Assembly: GCF_003725335.1 (NCBI RefSeq)
Contig: NZ_QIBY01000005.1
Location: 1-64,000 of the forward strand
Source of the DNA: Parvibacter caecicola
GTDB lineage: Bacteria > Actinomycetota > Coriobacteriia > Coriobacteriales > Eggerthellaceae
Direction: 5' to 3'
DNA length: 64,000 nucleotides
The notes beneath the pieces were generated by a model, which worked only from the letters and a program-made list of their open reading frames with translations, had not been told where the DNA came from and did not search any database. The position numbers were made by a program, and so were the translations under genes. Below are positions 14,946 to 23,503 of the stretch, piece after piece; position 1 is the first letter of the stretch; each line of letters begins with the position of its first letter.

Positions 14946-15731
14946 TTACGCGAGGTCTTCCAAGGTGAGGGGGGTTTCTTCGGCGGAGAGGGTGCCGGCT
15001 TCCAGGGTGTGGTGGCAGGCGGCAACGCCTTCTTGCACGGTGAGGGTGCGCTCATATAGGGCGCGGCCGGCGATGATGCCCTCGATGGCGTCGGCAATGG
15101 GGTAAAGGGCCTGGATGTCGGCCACGGTAGAGAGGCCCCCCGACGCGATGACAGGGTTGCCGAAGGCGGCGGCCATGGCCTGATAGGCGGCGGCATCGAA
15201 GCCGGTTTGCATGCCGTCGCGGGCGATGTCGGTGAACACTAGGCGCTCGTAGCCCAAAGCCGCCATGCGGGCCGCCAGAGCTTCGGCACCGATGCCCGAG
15301 CCTTCCGTCCAACCGGCCACAGCCACCTCCCCTGCCTTGGCATCGATGCCAGCCACCAGCGCATCGGGGCCGAACTTCTCGATGGCCGCCTGGGCGAAAT
15401 CCGGGTCGCGCACCAGCGCCGTGCCCAGAATAACCCGGTTGGCGCCGGCGTCCAGCAAACGGTCGACCACCTCCAGACTGCGCACGCCGCCGCCCACTTC
15501 CACCGAAAGCTTCGTGCGGGCCAAGATGGCGCGCACCACCTCGATGTTATCGGCGTTGCCGCTCTTGGCGCCGTCCAAATCCACCACGTGCAGCCACTGG
15601 GCGCCGGCCTCCTCGAACAACTGCGCCTGCAGCACCGGGTCGTCGTTGTACTCGGTCACGGCAGCGTAATCGCCTTTGGCCAGGCGCACCGCCTTGCCCC
15701 CCAGTATGTCTATGGCAGGAAGCAGATACAT
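14946..15731 (-). CDS. hisA: phosphoribosylformimino-5-aminoimidazole carboxamide ribotide isomerase
   Basis: HisA isomerises ProFAR to PRFAR, the step before HisHF. The 261-residue barrel starts MYLLPAIDILGGKAVRL, with the catalytic aspartate in AIDI, and has EVGGGVRSLEVVDRLL and the second half VFTDIARDGMQTG and ASGGLSTVADI expected for a duplicated half-barrel. The ATG at 15731 has AAGGAAAGG upstream. It lies 15 bp behind hisH. A single-gene HisA here, together with the complete his set, suggests it is not the dual-function PriA, although trp genes elsewhere cannot be excluded. Confidence 0.95.
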   Translation of the reverse strand: MYLLPAIDILGGKAVRLAKGDYAAVTEYNDDPVLQAQLFEEAGAQWLHVVDLDGAKSGNADNIEVVRAILARTKLSVEVGGGVRSLEVVDRLLDAGANRVILGTALVRDPDFAQAAIEKFGPDALVAGIDAKAGEVAVAGWTEGSGIGAEALAARMAALGYERLVFTDIARDGMQTGFDAAAYQAMAAAFGNPVIASGGLSTVADIQALYPIADAIEGIIAGRALYERTLTVQEGVAACHHTLEAGTLSAEETPLTLEDLA

Positions 15732-15746
15732 GCGATCATCCTTTCC

Positions 15747-16433
15747 TTAAAAACCTGACGTTATCCCCGTCCCCCTGTCACGAGCAGCGAGGCGGACGAA
15801 GTTCGCGAGCAGCCGAGCGCCGGCATCCGAGCTTTTCTCCGGGTGAAACTGCACACCGAACTGGGGATTTCCCGGTACTGCCACCGCCGAGGGAAAGCTC
15901 TGGGCATGGCAAGTGCAGGCCACGGTGGCCGGCGTTTGCGGCGCCTGGAAGCTGTGGGTGAAGTAAAAGAACTCCCCATCGCGGATGCCCTCGAACAGGG
16001 CCTGGGGCAGCGAAGGGGCGCCTGGCACCAGCTCAACGCTGTTCCAGCCCACATGGGGCACCTTGAAGCTGCGGCCGGCCTCATCGGTGGCGGGAACGCG
16101 CCCCACAACCCCCGGCAAAAGCCCCAGGCCCGGCGCCGGCGCGTCCGCTGAAGCGTGCTCTTCGCCGCCGGCGAACATGAGGTGCATCCCCAGGCAGATG
16201 CCCAGAAACGGCACGCCGGCCGCGCAGGCCTCCCTAAGCGCTGCGGCCAAACCCAGCTGGTCCAACGTGGCGGCGGCGTCGCTGAAAGCACCCACGCCGG
16301 GAAGCACCACCGCATCGGCGGCGCGCACGTCGGCAGGGCGGTCGGACACTAAAACCTCGGCGCCGGCCGCCTGCAGCCCCCGCTCCACGCTGCGGATGTT
16401 GCCCTTGTGGTAATCGACTAAAACAACGCTCAC
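15747..16433 (-). CDS. hisH: imidazole glycerol phosphate synthase glutaminase subunit HisH
   Basis: HisH hydrolyses glutamine and channels ammonia to HisF. The 228-residue class I amidotransferase contains the oxyanion-strand PGVGAFSDA, the nucleophile motif GICLGMHLMF and the His/Glu pair in FGVQFHPEKSS. The ATG is at 16433, 16 bp after hisB. The final residues (GTGITSGF) are encoded by the 24-bp sequence that also occurs behind hisA, so the natural C-terminus may have been altered by repeat insertion; it lies beyond the conserved fold. Confidence 0.95.
   Translation of the reverse strand: MSVVLVDYHKGNIRSVERGLQAAGAEVLVSDRPADVRAADAVVLPGVGAFSDAAATLDQLGLAAALREACAAGVPFLGICLGMHLMFAGGEEHASADAPAPGLGLLPGVVGRVPATDEAGRSFKVPHVGWNSVELVPGAPSLPQALFEGIRDGEFFYFTHSFQAPQTPATVACTCHAQSFPSAVAVPGNPQFGVQFHPEKSSDAGARLLANFVRLAARDRGTGITSGF
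15751..15774. repeat. 24-bp direct repeat, copy 2 (3' end of hisH)
   Basis: Identical to 14907-14930. Here it lies within the last codons of hisH. Confidence 0.85.
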
Positions 16434-16449
16434 CGGTCTGCCCCGCTTC

Positions 16450-17046
16450 CTACAGCGCGCCTTTAGTGGAGGGCAGCGCCCCGGCGGCCCGCGGGTCGGG
16501 CTCTACCGCCTGGCGCAGCGCCCGGGCCACCGCCTTGAAGGTGGCCTCGATCACGTGGTGCGCGTTGTCGCCGGCCAACTGGCGCACGTGCAAGGTTATG
16601 CCGGCGTTGGCGGCCAGCGCGATGAAAAACTCCCGCGCCAGCTGGGCATCGAAGTCCCCCACCATGCCGAAGGGCAGCTGCACGTCCCAGTACAGGGCAC
16701 CGCGGCCGGAGATATCCAGCGCCGCCATCACCAGCGCCTCGTCCATGGGCAAAACGCACTGGCCGAAGCGGGAAATCCCCCGCTTGTCCCCCAGCGCGCT
16801 CGCCAGCGCTTGCCCCAGCACAATGCCGGTGTCCTCCACCGTGTGGTGGCCGTCCACCCGCAAATCGCCCTTGGCGTCCACCTGCAAATCCAGCAAACCG
16901 TGGCGGCCGAAGGCGTCCAGCATGTGATCGAAGAACCCGATGCCGGTTTGGGCGTCCACCGTGCCGGCGCCGTCCAGCCCCACCTCGATGGTGATGTTGG
17001 TTTCCTTCGTGGCCCGGCTCACCCGGGCAGTGCGCATGTCCATCAT
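16450..17046 (-). CDS. hisB: imidazoleglycerol-phosphate dehydratase
   Basis: HisB removes water from imidazole glycerol phosphate. The roughly 198-residue protein is the monofunctional form without a phosphatase domain. It has the metal-binding motifs GFFDHMLDAFGRHG, VDGHHTVEDTGI and DNAHHVIEATFKA. Three ATG codons lie close together (17046, 17043, 17037) behind AGGGA; the second has the best spacing, and I kept the first. The gap to hisC is 72 bp. Because no HisN-type domain is fused, the histidinol-phosphate phosphatase must be encoded elsewhere. Confidence 0.95.
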   Translation of the reverse strand: MMDMRTARVSRATKETNITIEVGLDGAGTVDAQTGIGFFDHMLDAFGRHGLLDLQVDAKGDLRVDGHHTVEDTGIVLGQALASALGDKRGISRFGQCVLPMDEALVMAALDISGRGALYWDVQLPFGMVGDFDAQLAREFFIALAANAGITLHVRQLAGDNAHHVIEATFKAVARALRQAVEPDPRAAGALPSTKGAL

Positions 17047-17118
17047 GTCGTCCCTATCTGCTCAAACACCAGCGGCACCAGCCGCCCCTTCGCGCCGTCG
17101 CCCGCAGCTGCGGCGCCC

Positions 17119-18204
17119 TCAAGCCTCCCCGGCCGGCGCACCGCCCATCACGAAGCGGCGCAGCGCCTGCAAAAACCGGTCGTTCTGCTCGGGCGAGCCC
17201 ACGCTCACCCGCAGGCAATTCTCAAGCAAGGGCGCCCGGGAGAAGTCCCGCACCAGCACCCCTTCGCCCAGAAGGTACTCCCAGGCCTCCCCCGCCCGCG
17301 GCATGCGGAACAGCAGGTAGTTCGCATCGCTTTCGAACACCTGAACCCCGGGGATGGCCCGCAGCCCCTCGAACAGCCGCGCCCGCTGCTGGCGAATGGC
17401 CTCGATGCCCTCTTGGAACAGGGCGCGGTTCTGGAACACCACCTGCCCCACCGCCTGCGACAGCGCGTCCACCGAATAGGGCTGGCGCACTTTCAGGAAC
17501 TGGCGAATCACCGAAGGGTGCCCCAAAAGGTAGCCCAGCCGCACACCGGCCAGCGAAAATGCCTTCGAGAAGGTGCGCAGGATGAGCAGGTTCTCGTGGC
17601 TTTCCAGATAAGGGCGCATGGTGCGGTGGGAAAACTCGAAGTAGGCCTCGTCCACCAGCACCAGAGCGTCGGTGGCGTCCAGCAGCCGCAGCAGGAACTC
17701 CTCGGAGGCCAGCTGCCCCGTGGGGTTGTTGGGGGATGCCACTATCACGTAATCGATGTCCCCCTGGGCAACGCGCGCCAGCACCGCCTCTTCGTCGATG
17801 GAGAAGTCAGCGCGGCGGGCCACCGACACCACTGTGGTGTTGGTCACCTGGGCGTTGGCGGCGTAAACCGAGAACGTGGGGGGCAAATCGAGGAAGGTGC
17901 GCCCGCTGCCGCCCCAGGCCAGCGCCACGTTGAACAGCAGCTCGTCGCCGCCATTGCCCAGAAGCACCCAATCCGCCTCAAGGCCGTTGGCCTCGGCGAT
18001 GGTGGCTCGCAGCTGGTTTCCCAGCGGGTCGGGATAGCGGTTGAAGGGCACCCCCTTCAGGGCGCGGGCAAGCTCTTGGCGCAGCTGTTCCGGCACATCG
18101 GAAGGGTTCTCGTTGGCAGACAGCATCACCTCGGCCGGAATGTACTTCGGGTCGTAGGGCACCAGCCCCTCAAGGCGGCTGCTGGGGGGACGCAGGCTAC
18201 CCAC
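17119..18204 (-). CDS. hisC: histidinol-phosphate aminotransferase
   Basis: A PLP enzyme of 361 residues that converts imidazole acetol phosphate to histidinol phosphate. It has LSANENP near the N-terminus, the SPNNPTG motif, DEAYFEF, and the PLP lysine in RTFSKAFSLAGVRLGY. I chose the GTG at 18204, which overlaps the end of hisD by eight bases and has GGAGG six bases upstream. The much longer open frame upstream lies within hisD and is not conserved. The overlap points to coupled translation with hisD. Confidence 0.95.
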   Translation of the reverse strand: MGSLRPPSSRLEGLVPYDPKYIPAEVMLSANENPSDVPEQLRQELARALKGVPFNRYPDPLGNQLRATIAEANGLEADWVLLGNGGDELLFNVALAWGGSGRTFLDLPPTFSVYAANAQVTNTTVVSVARRADFSIDEEAVLARVAQGDIDYVIVASPNNPTGQLASEEFLLRLLDATDALVLVDEAYFEFSHRTMRPYLESHENLLILRTFSKAFSLAGVRLGYLLGHPSVIRQFLKVRQPYSVDALSQAVGQVVFQNRALFQEGIEAIRQQRARLFEGLRAIPGVQVFESDANYLLFRMPRAGEAWEYLLGEGVLVRDFSRAPLLENCLRVSVGSPEQNDRFLQALRRFVMGGAPAGEA

Positions 18205-19531
18205 GGGAGGCCTCCACCGCACGGCCAGCCGCCCCCAGCCCTTGGGCTTCCAGCTCTTCCAGCCGCAGCTCCACGCTGCGGGCATGGGCCCACAGTCCCT
18301 CATGGGTGGCGATGGTGCGCACCGTTTCGCCGTCGCGGGCAAGGGCCGCCGGCGTGTACTGGATGATAGACGACTTCTTCACGAAATCGTCGGTGGAAAG
18401 GGGGCTGGCCCAGCGGGCGGTGCCGCCGGTGGGCAGGGTGTGGTTGGGGCCGGCCACGTAGTCGCCCACCGCCTCGGGGGTCCAGGCCCCCAGGAAGATG
18501 GCGCCGGCGTTGCGGATGGCCCCCAACAGGTCCATGGCGTCGGCCACGTGCAGTTCCAGGTGCTCGGGGGCAATCACGTTCACCGCCTCCAGCGCCTGGG
18601 CCATGGTTTCGCACACCACGCACAGCCCCTCGTTGTCCAGCGAGCTTTGGGTGATGTCAGCGCGGCTGGAATCGGCCAGGTGCCGCTGCACCGCTGCCTC
18701 CACCGCGTCGGCGTAATCCTGCGAGAAGCACACCAGGTAGCAGGCGGCCAGCGGGTCGTGCTCCGCTTGGGCCATAAGATCGATGGCCACCAGCTTCGGG
18801 TCGGCGGTGAAGTCGGCCACCACGCACACCTCCGAGGGCCCGGCTATCATATCGACGCCCACATCCCCCGACACGATTTTCTTCGCCGCCGCCACGAAGG
18901 CGTTGCCGGGGCCGGTTATCTTGTCCACCGGCGCGATGGAGGCGGTGCCGTAGGCCAAAGCGCCGATGGCCTGGGCGCCCCCCACCTTGTAAATCTCGGT
19001 GACGCCAGCGATGTCGCATGCGGCCAGGATGGCCGGATCGAGCGCGCCGCTTTTCGTGGGCGGCGTGGTGCACACGATGCGGCGCACGCCGGCCACCTGG
19101 GCGGGAACGGCATTCATCAGCACGGTGGAGGGGTACAGGGCCCGGCCGCCGGGCACGTAGATGCCCACGGAATCCAGCGGGGTTATCTTGGCCCCCACCA
19201 GCGCCCCGTCGCCCCGGGCGAAAAACCAGCTCTGCTCCACCTGGCGCTCGTGGAATTCGCGAATCTGATCGGCGGCCTTCTGAAGCGCCGCCAGAGTTTC
19301 CGGTGCAACGGCGGCCCGCGCGGCGGCAATCTCTTCTTCGCTCACCCGCAGCTGCTCCACCTCCACCCCGTCGAACTTCAGGGTAAGTTGCCGCAGGGCC
19401 GCATCGCCTTCGGCGCGCACCTGCTCCACGATGGCGGTGGCGGCGGTCATGGCGGAGGCGTTGAACGCACCGGTGCGGTTGATGAGGGAGGCCGAAAACA
19501 AATCGTTGGGGCCCAGCACTACACGACGCAT
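18197..19531 (-). CDS. hisD: histidinol dehydrogenase
   Basis: HisD oxidises histidinol to histidine in two NAD-dependent steps, the last reactions of the pathway. The 444-residue protein has YVPGGRALYPSTVLMNAVPA, the zinc-ligand motif MAQAEHDPLA, the catalytic pair in APEHLELH, and the C-terminal histidine in THEGLWAH. The ATG at 19531 has GGAG seven bases upstream. An earlier ATG at 19570 adds an unconserved stretch. It follows hisZG after 59 bp and overlaps hisC. Confidence 0.97.
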   Translation of the reverse strand: MRRVVLGPNDLFSASLINRTGAFNASAMTAATAIVEQVRAEGDAALRQLTLKFDGVEVEQLRVSEEEIAAARAAVAPETLAALQKAADQIREFHERQVEQSWFFARGDGALVGAKITPLDSVGIYVPGGRALYPSTVLMNAVPAQVAGVRRIVCTTPPTKSGALDPAILAACDIAGVTEIYKVGGAQAIGALAYGTASIAPVDKITGPGNAFVAAAKKIVSGDVGVDMIAGPSEVCVVADFTADPKLVAIDLMAQAEHDPLAACYLVCFSQDYADAVEAAVQRHLADSSRADITQSSLDNEGLCVVCETMAQALEAVNVIAPEHLELHVADAMDLLGAIRNAGAIFLGAWTPEAVGDYVAGPNHTLPTGGTARWASPLSTDDFVKKSSIIQYTPAALARDGETVRTIATHEGLWAHARSVELRLEELEAQGLGAAGRAVEASRG

Positions 19532-19590
19532 GGATGTTCTCCTTAACACTTGGGAAGGGGCCGGCGGCACGCCCGCCCCGAGGGACTATT

Positions 19591-21285
19591 TTACTGCGGT
19601 TGGCCGGCTATGGCCTCGAAGGTAACCCCAGCGGTGGCGCCAGCCAACGCGCGGGCCAGAGGGCCGATGCGCTCGTCGGTGCGCAAGGCCGCCGGGTTGG
19701 CGAAGAAGCGGGCGGTGGAGCCCAGCACCTCTTCGGTCACCTCAAGGTTGTTCTCCCGCAGTGTGGCGCCGGTGGCGGTGATGTCCACAATACACTCGGC
19801 CATGCCGGTAAGCGGCGCCAGCTCGATATTGCCGTGCAGCTGCACGATTTCCACCTGCATGCCGGTTTTGGCGAAGTGGGCACCGGTGATGCGCGGGTAC
19901 TTCGTGGCCACGCGGATGGACCCCAGCCGCCGGTAGCGCTCATCGGCCGCCTCTTGGGCGCCGGCGGGCATGGCCACCACGAAGCGGCAGGCGCCGAAGT
20001 GCAGATCTTCCAATTCCACCACGTCGGAATTGGCCTCCAGCAGCGAATCCTTCCCGCAAATGCCGCAATCGGCCGCCCCCAGCGCCACGAAGGCGGGGGC
20101 GTCGGAGGGGCGCACGATGATGTAGTCAACCCCGGGGTTCGAGACGATGAGAGCGCGGCCCGGGTTCAGCAGCCCTTCCACGTTCAGGCCCGCCGCCTCC
20201 AGCACCGCCACCGCGTCTTTGTGCAGGGCGCCTTTCGGCACCGCCACCCGCAAAGGGCGCTGGGGCGCGGCGGCCGCATCCGCCGCAGAAGCGCTGGATG
20301 CGGCCGCCATGGCGTCTTCCAAGGCGAAGGCGAAGCCGGCGGCAGGGCGCGGGCACCCGAAGGCGGCCATCATGGAATCGTAGCGGCCGCCGCCCCCGAC
20401 GGCCGACCCCAAATCGGGAGAATAGGCACTGAACAGGATGCCGGTGTAGTAATCCGGCGAACCGATGAGGGAGAAATCCACCAGCAATCGCGGCTGGCCG
20501 GGCAGGCCCTCCAGCGCGCGGCAGGTGGTCTCGAAGTCATCCAAATCCGCCTCGCAGCCCAAGGGGGCCACCAGCTCCCGCAGCTCCGCGATGGCCTCAA
20601 GGCCGCCGCGAATGCTGGGCAGGCGGCGGATGGCCTGGGCAAACACTGGCGCAAGCCCCGAGGAATCCACATCTTGGGGCGGGTTTTGGCTGTTGGTGAG
20701 CCGCTCTAGCTCTACGAAATTGGAGGAATGAAAGGCGGCCCGCACCTGTTGCTGCCACTGCAGCGGCGCGCCGCTGCGTTGCAAAAGCGCCTGCAGCACC
20801 CCCACCGTGGCCAGCCCCAGGGTGTAGCCGCGCACTCCCGCCAGCGCCAGCGCCTCGCAGAACAGCCGCACCACTTCCGCATCGGCGGCGGGCCCCGCCT
20901 GACCTATCAGCTCAAGCCCCACCTGCGTTTGTTCGCGGGCGGCCGAGAGCATCTCCGGCACCGCCTCGCGAAACACCCGCTGTTGGTAGCGCAGCTTCAG
21001 CGGGCCCTCCACCTGGGAAAACCGCGTGGCCACCATGCGGGCGATTTGCACGGTTACGTCGGGGCGCATGGCCAAAAGATCGCCGCGGGCATCGAAGAAC
21101 TTGAACGGGGAAAGCACGCTGCGGGCCCCCATCTGCAGCACGTCCATCACCTCAAGGGTGGGGGTTTCGATGGGCCGGTAGCCGCGGGCGTCGAACAGCG
21201 TCGCCACCTCGCGGGCAATGGCCTCCCGCTCTCGCGCTTCGGCGGGCAGAATATCCCTGAACCCCAGAGGCGTCACCAGATCCAC
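19591..21285 (-). CDS. hisZG: HisZ-HisG fusion: ATP phosphoribosyltransferase with regulatory subunit
   Basis: One uninterrupted frame of 564 residues joins two normally separate proteins. Residues 1 to about 325 are HisZ, a class II HisRS paralogue without tRNA charging (DLVTPLGFRDILPAEA, then VGGGGRYDSMMAAFG, AGFAFALEDAM). After an Ala/Ser-rich linker of roughly 17 residues, about 343-564 are a short-form HisG (LRVAVPKGALHKDAV, then ECIVDITATGATLRENNL, the PRPP-binding region). HisG-short is active only with HisZ, so the fusion fixes a 1:1 ratio. It catalyses the first, histidine-inhibited step. The GTG start has GGAG five bases upstream, and a promoter lies about 75 bp upstream. It is the first gene of the operon. 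Confidence 0.95.
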   Translation of the reverse strand: MDLVTPLGFRDILPAEAREREAIAREVATLFDARGYRPIETPTLEVMDVLQMGARSVLSPFKFFDARGDLLAMRPDVTVQIARMVATRFSQVEGPLKLRYQQRVFREAVPEMLSAAREQTQVGLELIGQAGPAADAEVVRLFCEALALAGVRGYTLGLATVGVLQALLQRSGAPLQWQQQVRAAFHSSNFVELERLTNSQNPPQDVDSSGLAPVFAQAIRRLPSIRGGLEAIAELRELVAPLGCEADLDDFETTCRALEGLPGQPRLLVDFSLIGSPDYYTGILFSAYSPDLGSAVGGGGRYDSMMAAFGCPRPAAGFAFALEDAMAAASSASAADAAAAPQRPLRVAVPKGALHKDAVAVLEAAGLNVEGLLNPGRALIVSNPGVDYIIVRPSDAPAFVALGAADCGICGKDSLLEANSDVVELEDLHFGACRFVVAMPAGAQEAADERYRRLGSIRVATKYPRITGAHFAKTGMQVEIVQLHGNIELAPLTGMAECIVDITATGATLRENNLEVTEEVLGSTARFFANPAALRTDERIGPLARALAGATAGVTFEAIAGQPQ

Positions 21286-21359
21286 AACAGCTCCTTTCCG
21301 GTCGTTTGCTTTCGCAATGCTCCGGGCGCTGAGGGAGGCCCGGCATCGTCAGTGCCGAT

Positions 21360-21387
21360 ACTTTAGCACAGTAGAGTAATAAAGCAA
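21360..21387 (-). promoter_or_regulatory. likely promoter of the his operon
   Basis: Minus-strand TTGCTT (21382-21387), a 16-bp spacer and TAAAGT (21360-21365) in the 103-bp gap behind larC. The short leader contains a CGGCA...TGCCG hairpin. There is no room for a T-box or a his leader peptide. Confidence 0.45.
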
Positions 21388-21388
21388 C

Positions 21389-22195
21389 CTAGGAAATCCA
21401 AAAGGCGCGCACCAAGCCGGAAGTGGGGTAATCCCGCTTGCCGGCCCCCATGCCGCAGCCCTCGATAAGGTACTCGTCCGGCAGTTGGCCCCGGGTGCGC
21501 ACCGCCGCCAGCAGCGCCGCCCCCGTGGGGGTTACCAGCTCGCCTTCCACCGGCAGCGGCCTGGTGGGAATGGCGGCCTGCCGCAGCAGGTAGGCGGTGG
21601 CGGGCACCGGCACCGGGATGATGCCGTGCTGACAGCGCACCGTGCCCCGCCCTTCCGCCACGCGGGTTACCACCACCTCTTGGGGGGCCAGGTTGTCCAG
21701 GCACACGGCCGCGGCCACGATGTCCACAATGGAATCCACCGCCCCCACCTCGTGGAAGTGCACCTCGTCTCGCGGACGGCCATGGGCGGCCGCTTCGGCA
21801 TCGGCCAAAAGGCCGAACACTTTTTTGGCCAGAGCGTTTGCCCCCGGCGTGAGGGCGCCGGCGTCGATAATGGCCTCTATTTCCGGAAGGCTGCGGTGAA
21901 CGTGCTCGTGCCCGTGGCCGTGGCCACGGCCCTCCCCCGCCTCTTCCAGCGTGCCGTGGAGGTAGGCCATGTCGTGATCGTGGTTCTCATGGGCCGCATC
22001 CAGCCGCACGTCGAAGTCGCAGGCAGAAAGCCCCGACTTCTCCACGCGGGAAACCACCACCTCGTAGCCTTCCAGGGGCAGGCTGGCCAGGGCTGCCTCC
22101 AGCACCTCTCGACTGGCCCCCAAATCCAGCAGGGCCGCCACCAGCATGTCGCCACTGGCCCCCGCCTCGCATTCCAAGTACAAGGTTTTGCCCAT
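21389..22195 (-). CDS. larC: LarC1-only nickel-pincer cofactor protein
   Basis: LarC inserts nickel into the pyridinium-dithio cofactor of lactate racemase and related enzymes, using CTP. The 268-residue product has the LarC N-terminal half: ECEAGASGDMLVAALLDLGA, a His-rich loop (HENHDHD, GHGHGHEHVH) likely to bind nickel, EVHFHEVGAVDSIVDI, and GYG-type ending GCGMGAGKRDYP. It then stops after VRAFWIS. Full-length LarC is about 400 residues, and the CTP-binding LarC2 half is missing. In Lactobacillus plantarum LarC1 and LarC2 are joined by programmed frameshifting, but only about 100 bp remain before hisZG, so LarC2 cannot follow. The ATG at 22195 is 11 bp behind larB. Confidence 0.8.
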   Translation of the reverse strand: MGKTLYLECEAGASGDMLVAALLDLGASREVLEAALASLPLEGYEVVVSRVEKSGLSACDFDVRLDAAHENHDHDMAYLHGTLEEAGEGRGHGHGHEHVHRSLPEIEAIIDAGALTPGANALAKKVFGLLADAEAAAHGRPRDEVHFHEVGAVDSIVDIVAAAVCLDNLAPQEVVVTRVAEGRGTVRCQHGIIPVPVPATAYLLRQAAIPTRPLPVEGELVTPTGAALLAAVRTRGQLPDEYLIEGCGMGAGKRDYPTSGLVRAFWIS

Positions 22196-22206
22196 TGCCA
22201 GCCCCC

Positions 22207-22956
22207 TTACAGATGATTTATCAGGCTGGCCTGAAACGCCGCCCCGAAACCGTTGTCGATGTTCACCACCGAAATGCCGCTGGCGCAGGAGTTGAGCATG
22301 GCCAAAAGCGCCGCCACGCCCCCCAGCGACGCCCCGTAGCCCACGCTGGTGGGCACCGCCAGCACCGGGCACGGCACCATCCCCGCCACCACGCTGGGCA
22401 GGGCCCCTTCCATGCCGGCCACCGCAATCACCACGCGGGCCTGGGCCAGCACGTCGGCGCTGGAGAACAGCCGGTGGATGCCGGCCACCCCCGCATCGTA
22501 GACGCGCTCCACCTTGTTCCCCAGGGCCTCGGCGGTAATGGCCGCCTCTTCCGCCACCGGCAAGTCGCTGGTGCCGGCGCATACCACCACGATGGCGCCC
22601 TTGCCATCCGGCTGGGGCAGGGGCTGGGTGAGCAGCAGCCGCGAATCGGGCCAATAGAGCGCCTGGGGCAGCGCTTCTTGCACCGCCCGGGCCTTTTCGG
22701 CCGCAAGGCGCGTAACCAGCACCCGGGGCTGCCCCTCTTCCGCCAGCGCCTGGCAGATGGCCGTAACCTGGGCGGCTGTCTTGCCTTCGCCGTACACCAC
22801 CTCGGTCACGCCGCAACGCAGCTGCCGGCGCGTGTCCACCCGGGCAAACCCCAAATCGACGAAGTCGGGGGCGTCAACCTGCGCCGCCGCCTCCTCCGGC
22901 GACAGCTCCCCTGCCGCCACCAGCGCCAGCAGACGCTTCATTTCCTGTTTGTTCAC
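22207..22956 (-). CDS. larB: nickel-pincer cofactor biosynthesis protein LarB
   Basis: LarB carboxylates and hydrolyses nicotinic acid adenine dinucleotide to the biscarboxylic mononucleotide, the first step of the nickel-pincer cofactor. The 249-residue protein has normal length and the family features: [23 protein letters not shown] and the PurE-like half with [36 protein letters not shown] and [12 protein letters not shown]. The GTG at 22956 has AAGGGAG upstream. It lies 95 bp behind merR and 11 bp before larC, so the three are probably one transcript. No larA gene is in the window. Confidence 0.92.
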   Translation of the reverse strand: MNKQEMKRLLALVAAGELSPEEAAAQVDAPDFVDLGFARVDTRRQLRCGVTEVVYGEGKTAAQVTAICQALAEEGQPRVLVTRLAAEKARAVQEALPQALYWPDSRLLLTQPLPQPDGKGAIVVVCAGTSDLPVAEEAAITAEALGNKVERVYDAGVAGIHRLFSSADVLAQARVVIAVAGMEGALPSVVAGMVPCPVLAVPTSVGYGASLGGVAALLAMLNSCASGISVVNIDNGFGAAFQASLINHL

Positions 22957-23051
22957 GCAAGCTCCCTTCGGATTTCCGCGAAATGCGGCCGCAACAACAG
23001 GAGCGCAGGCATCGCCCGCGCTCCCGAGTAATTCCGTTGCCCTCCAAAAGG

Positions 23052-23426
23052 CTAGGCCATCAGCTCCCGCTCCGCCGAGGAGGTTTCCTCGTAATGGTCT
23101 ATCCTGTAGCTGAGACGGGTGAACGCCTCTTCCAGCTCGGAGATGCGAGCCCGAATCGTATCCCGCTGGGCCTCCAGCAACTTCTTGCGCTGGCCCTTGG
23201 TGTGATCCCCTTCGTAAAAAAGGTCCATGTACAGCTTCAACGATTCGATGGACATGCCCGCCCCGCGCATGCACTTCACAAACTCAACCGCGTTGCAATT
23301 CTTCTCGGAATAATCTCGCAATCCGCTGGGATTGCGGGGTACGTCCCGAAGAATTCCGATCCGCTCATAGTAGCGCAGCGTGTCGGCGGAGATGCCATAC
23401 CGCTTGCTGACTTCTGCAATTTTCAT
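23052..23426 (-). CDS. MerR-family transcriptional regulator
   Basis: A 124-residue regulator with an N-terminal winged helix ([26 protein letters not shown]) followed by the coiled dimerisation helix, of the AdhR/NmlR-like type. MerR proteins bind an over-long promoter spacer and activate by untwisting it. No clear metal-binding cysteine set is present; the two Cys ([11 protein letters not shown]) could be redox-active. The ATG at 23426 has an AGGTG close upstream; an ATG 12 bases earlier has none. A matching MerR promoter lies about 45-75 bp upstream, and larB follows, so it may control larBC, but this is inference. Confidence 0.88.
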   Translation of the reverse strand: MKIAEVSKRYGISADTLRYYERIGILRDVPRNPSGLRDYSEKNCNAVEFVKCMRGAGMSIESLKLYMDLFYEGDHTKGQRKKLLEAQRDTIRARISELEEAFTRLSYRIDHYEETSSAERELMA

Positions 23427-23471
23427 AGTGCACCTCATTGCATAGTTAGCTTCATCCCCAACAATCTGCCC

Positions 23472-23503
23472 TATGTAAGCACATAGAGTTCACTCAAAGT
23501 CAA
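23472..23503 (-). promoter_or_regulatory. MerR-type promoter with operator dyad in a 20-bp spacer
   Basis: Minus-strand TTGACT (23498-23503), a 20-bp spacer and TACATA (23472-23477). An imperfect dyad, CATAGAGTTCACTCAAAG (23482-23499), lies across the spacer. It resembles operators of AdhR/NmlR-type regulators. The long spacer and central dyad are hallmarks of MerR activation. Confidence 0.75.

Noticed and set aside
21286-21388. LarC2 after a programmed frameshift, or a his leader peptide or T-box
   Set aside because: The gap is only 103 bp, has no LarC2-like sequence, no run of His codons and no room for a T-box.
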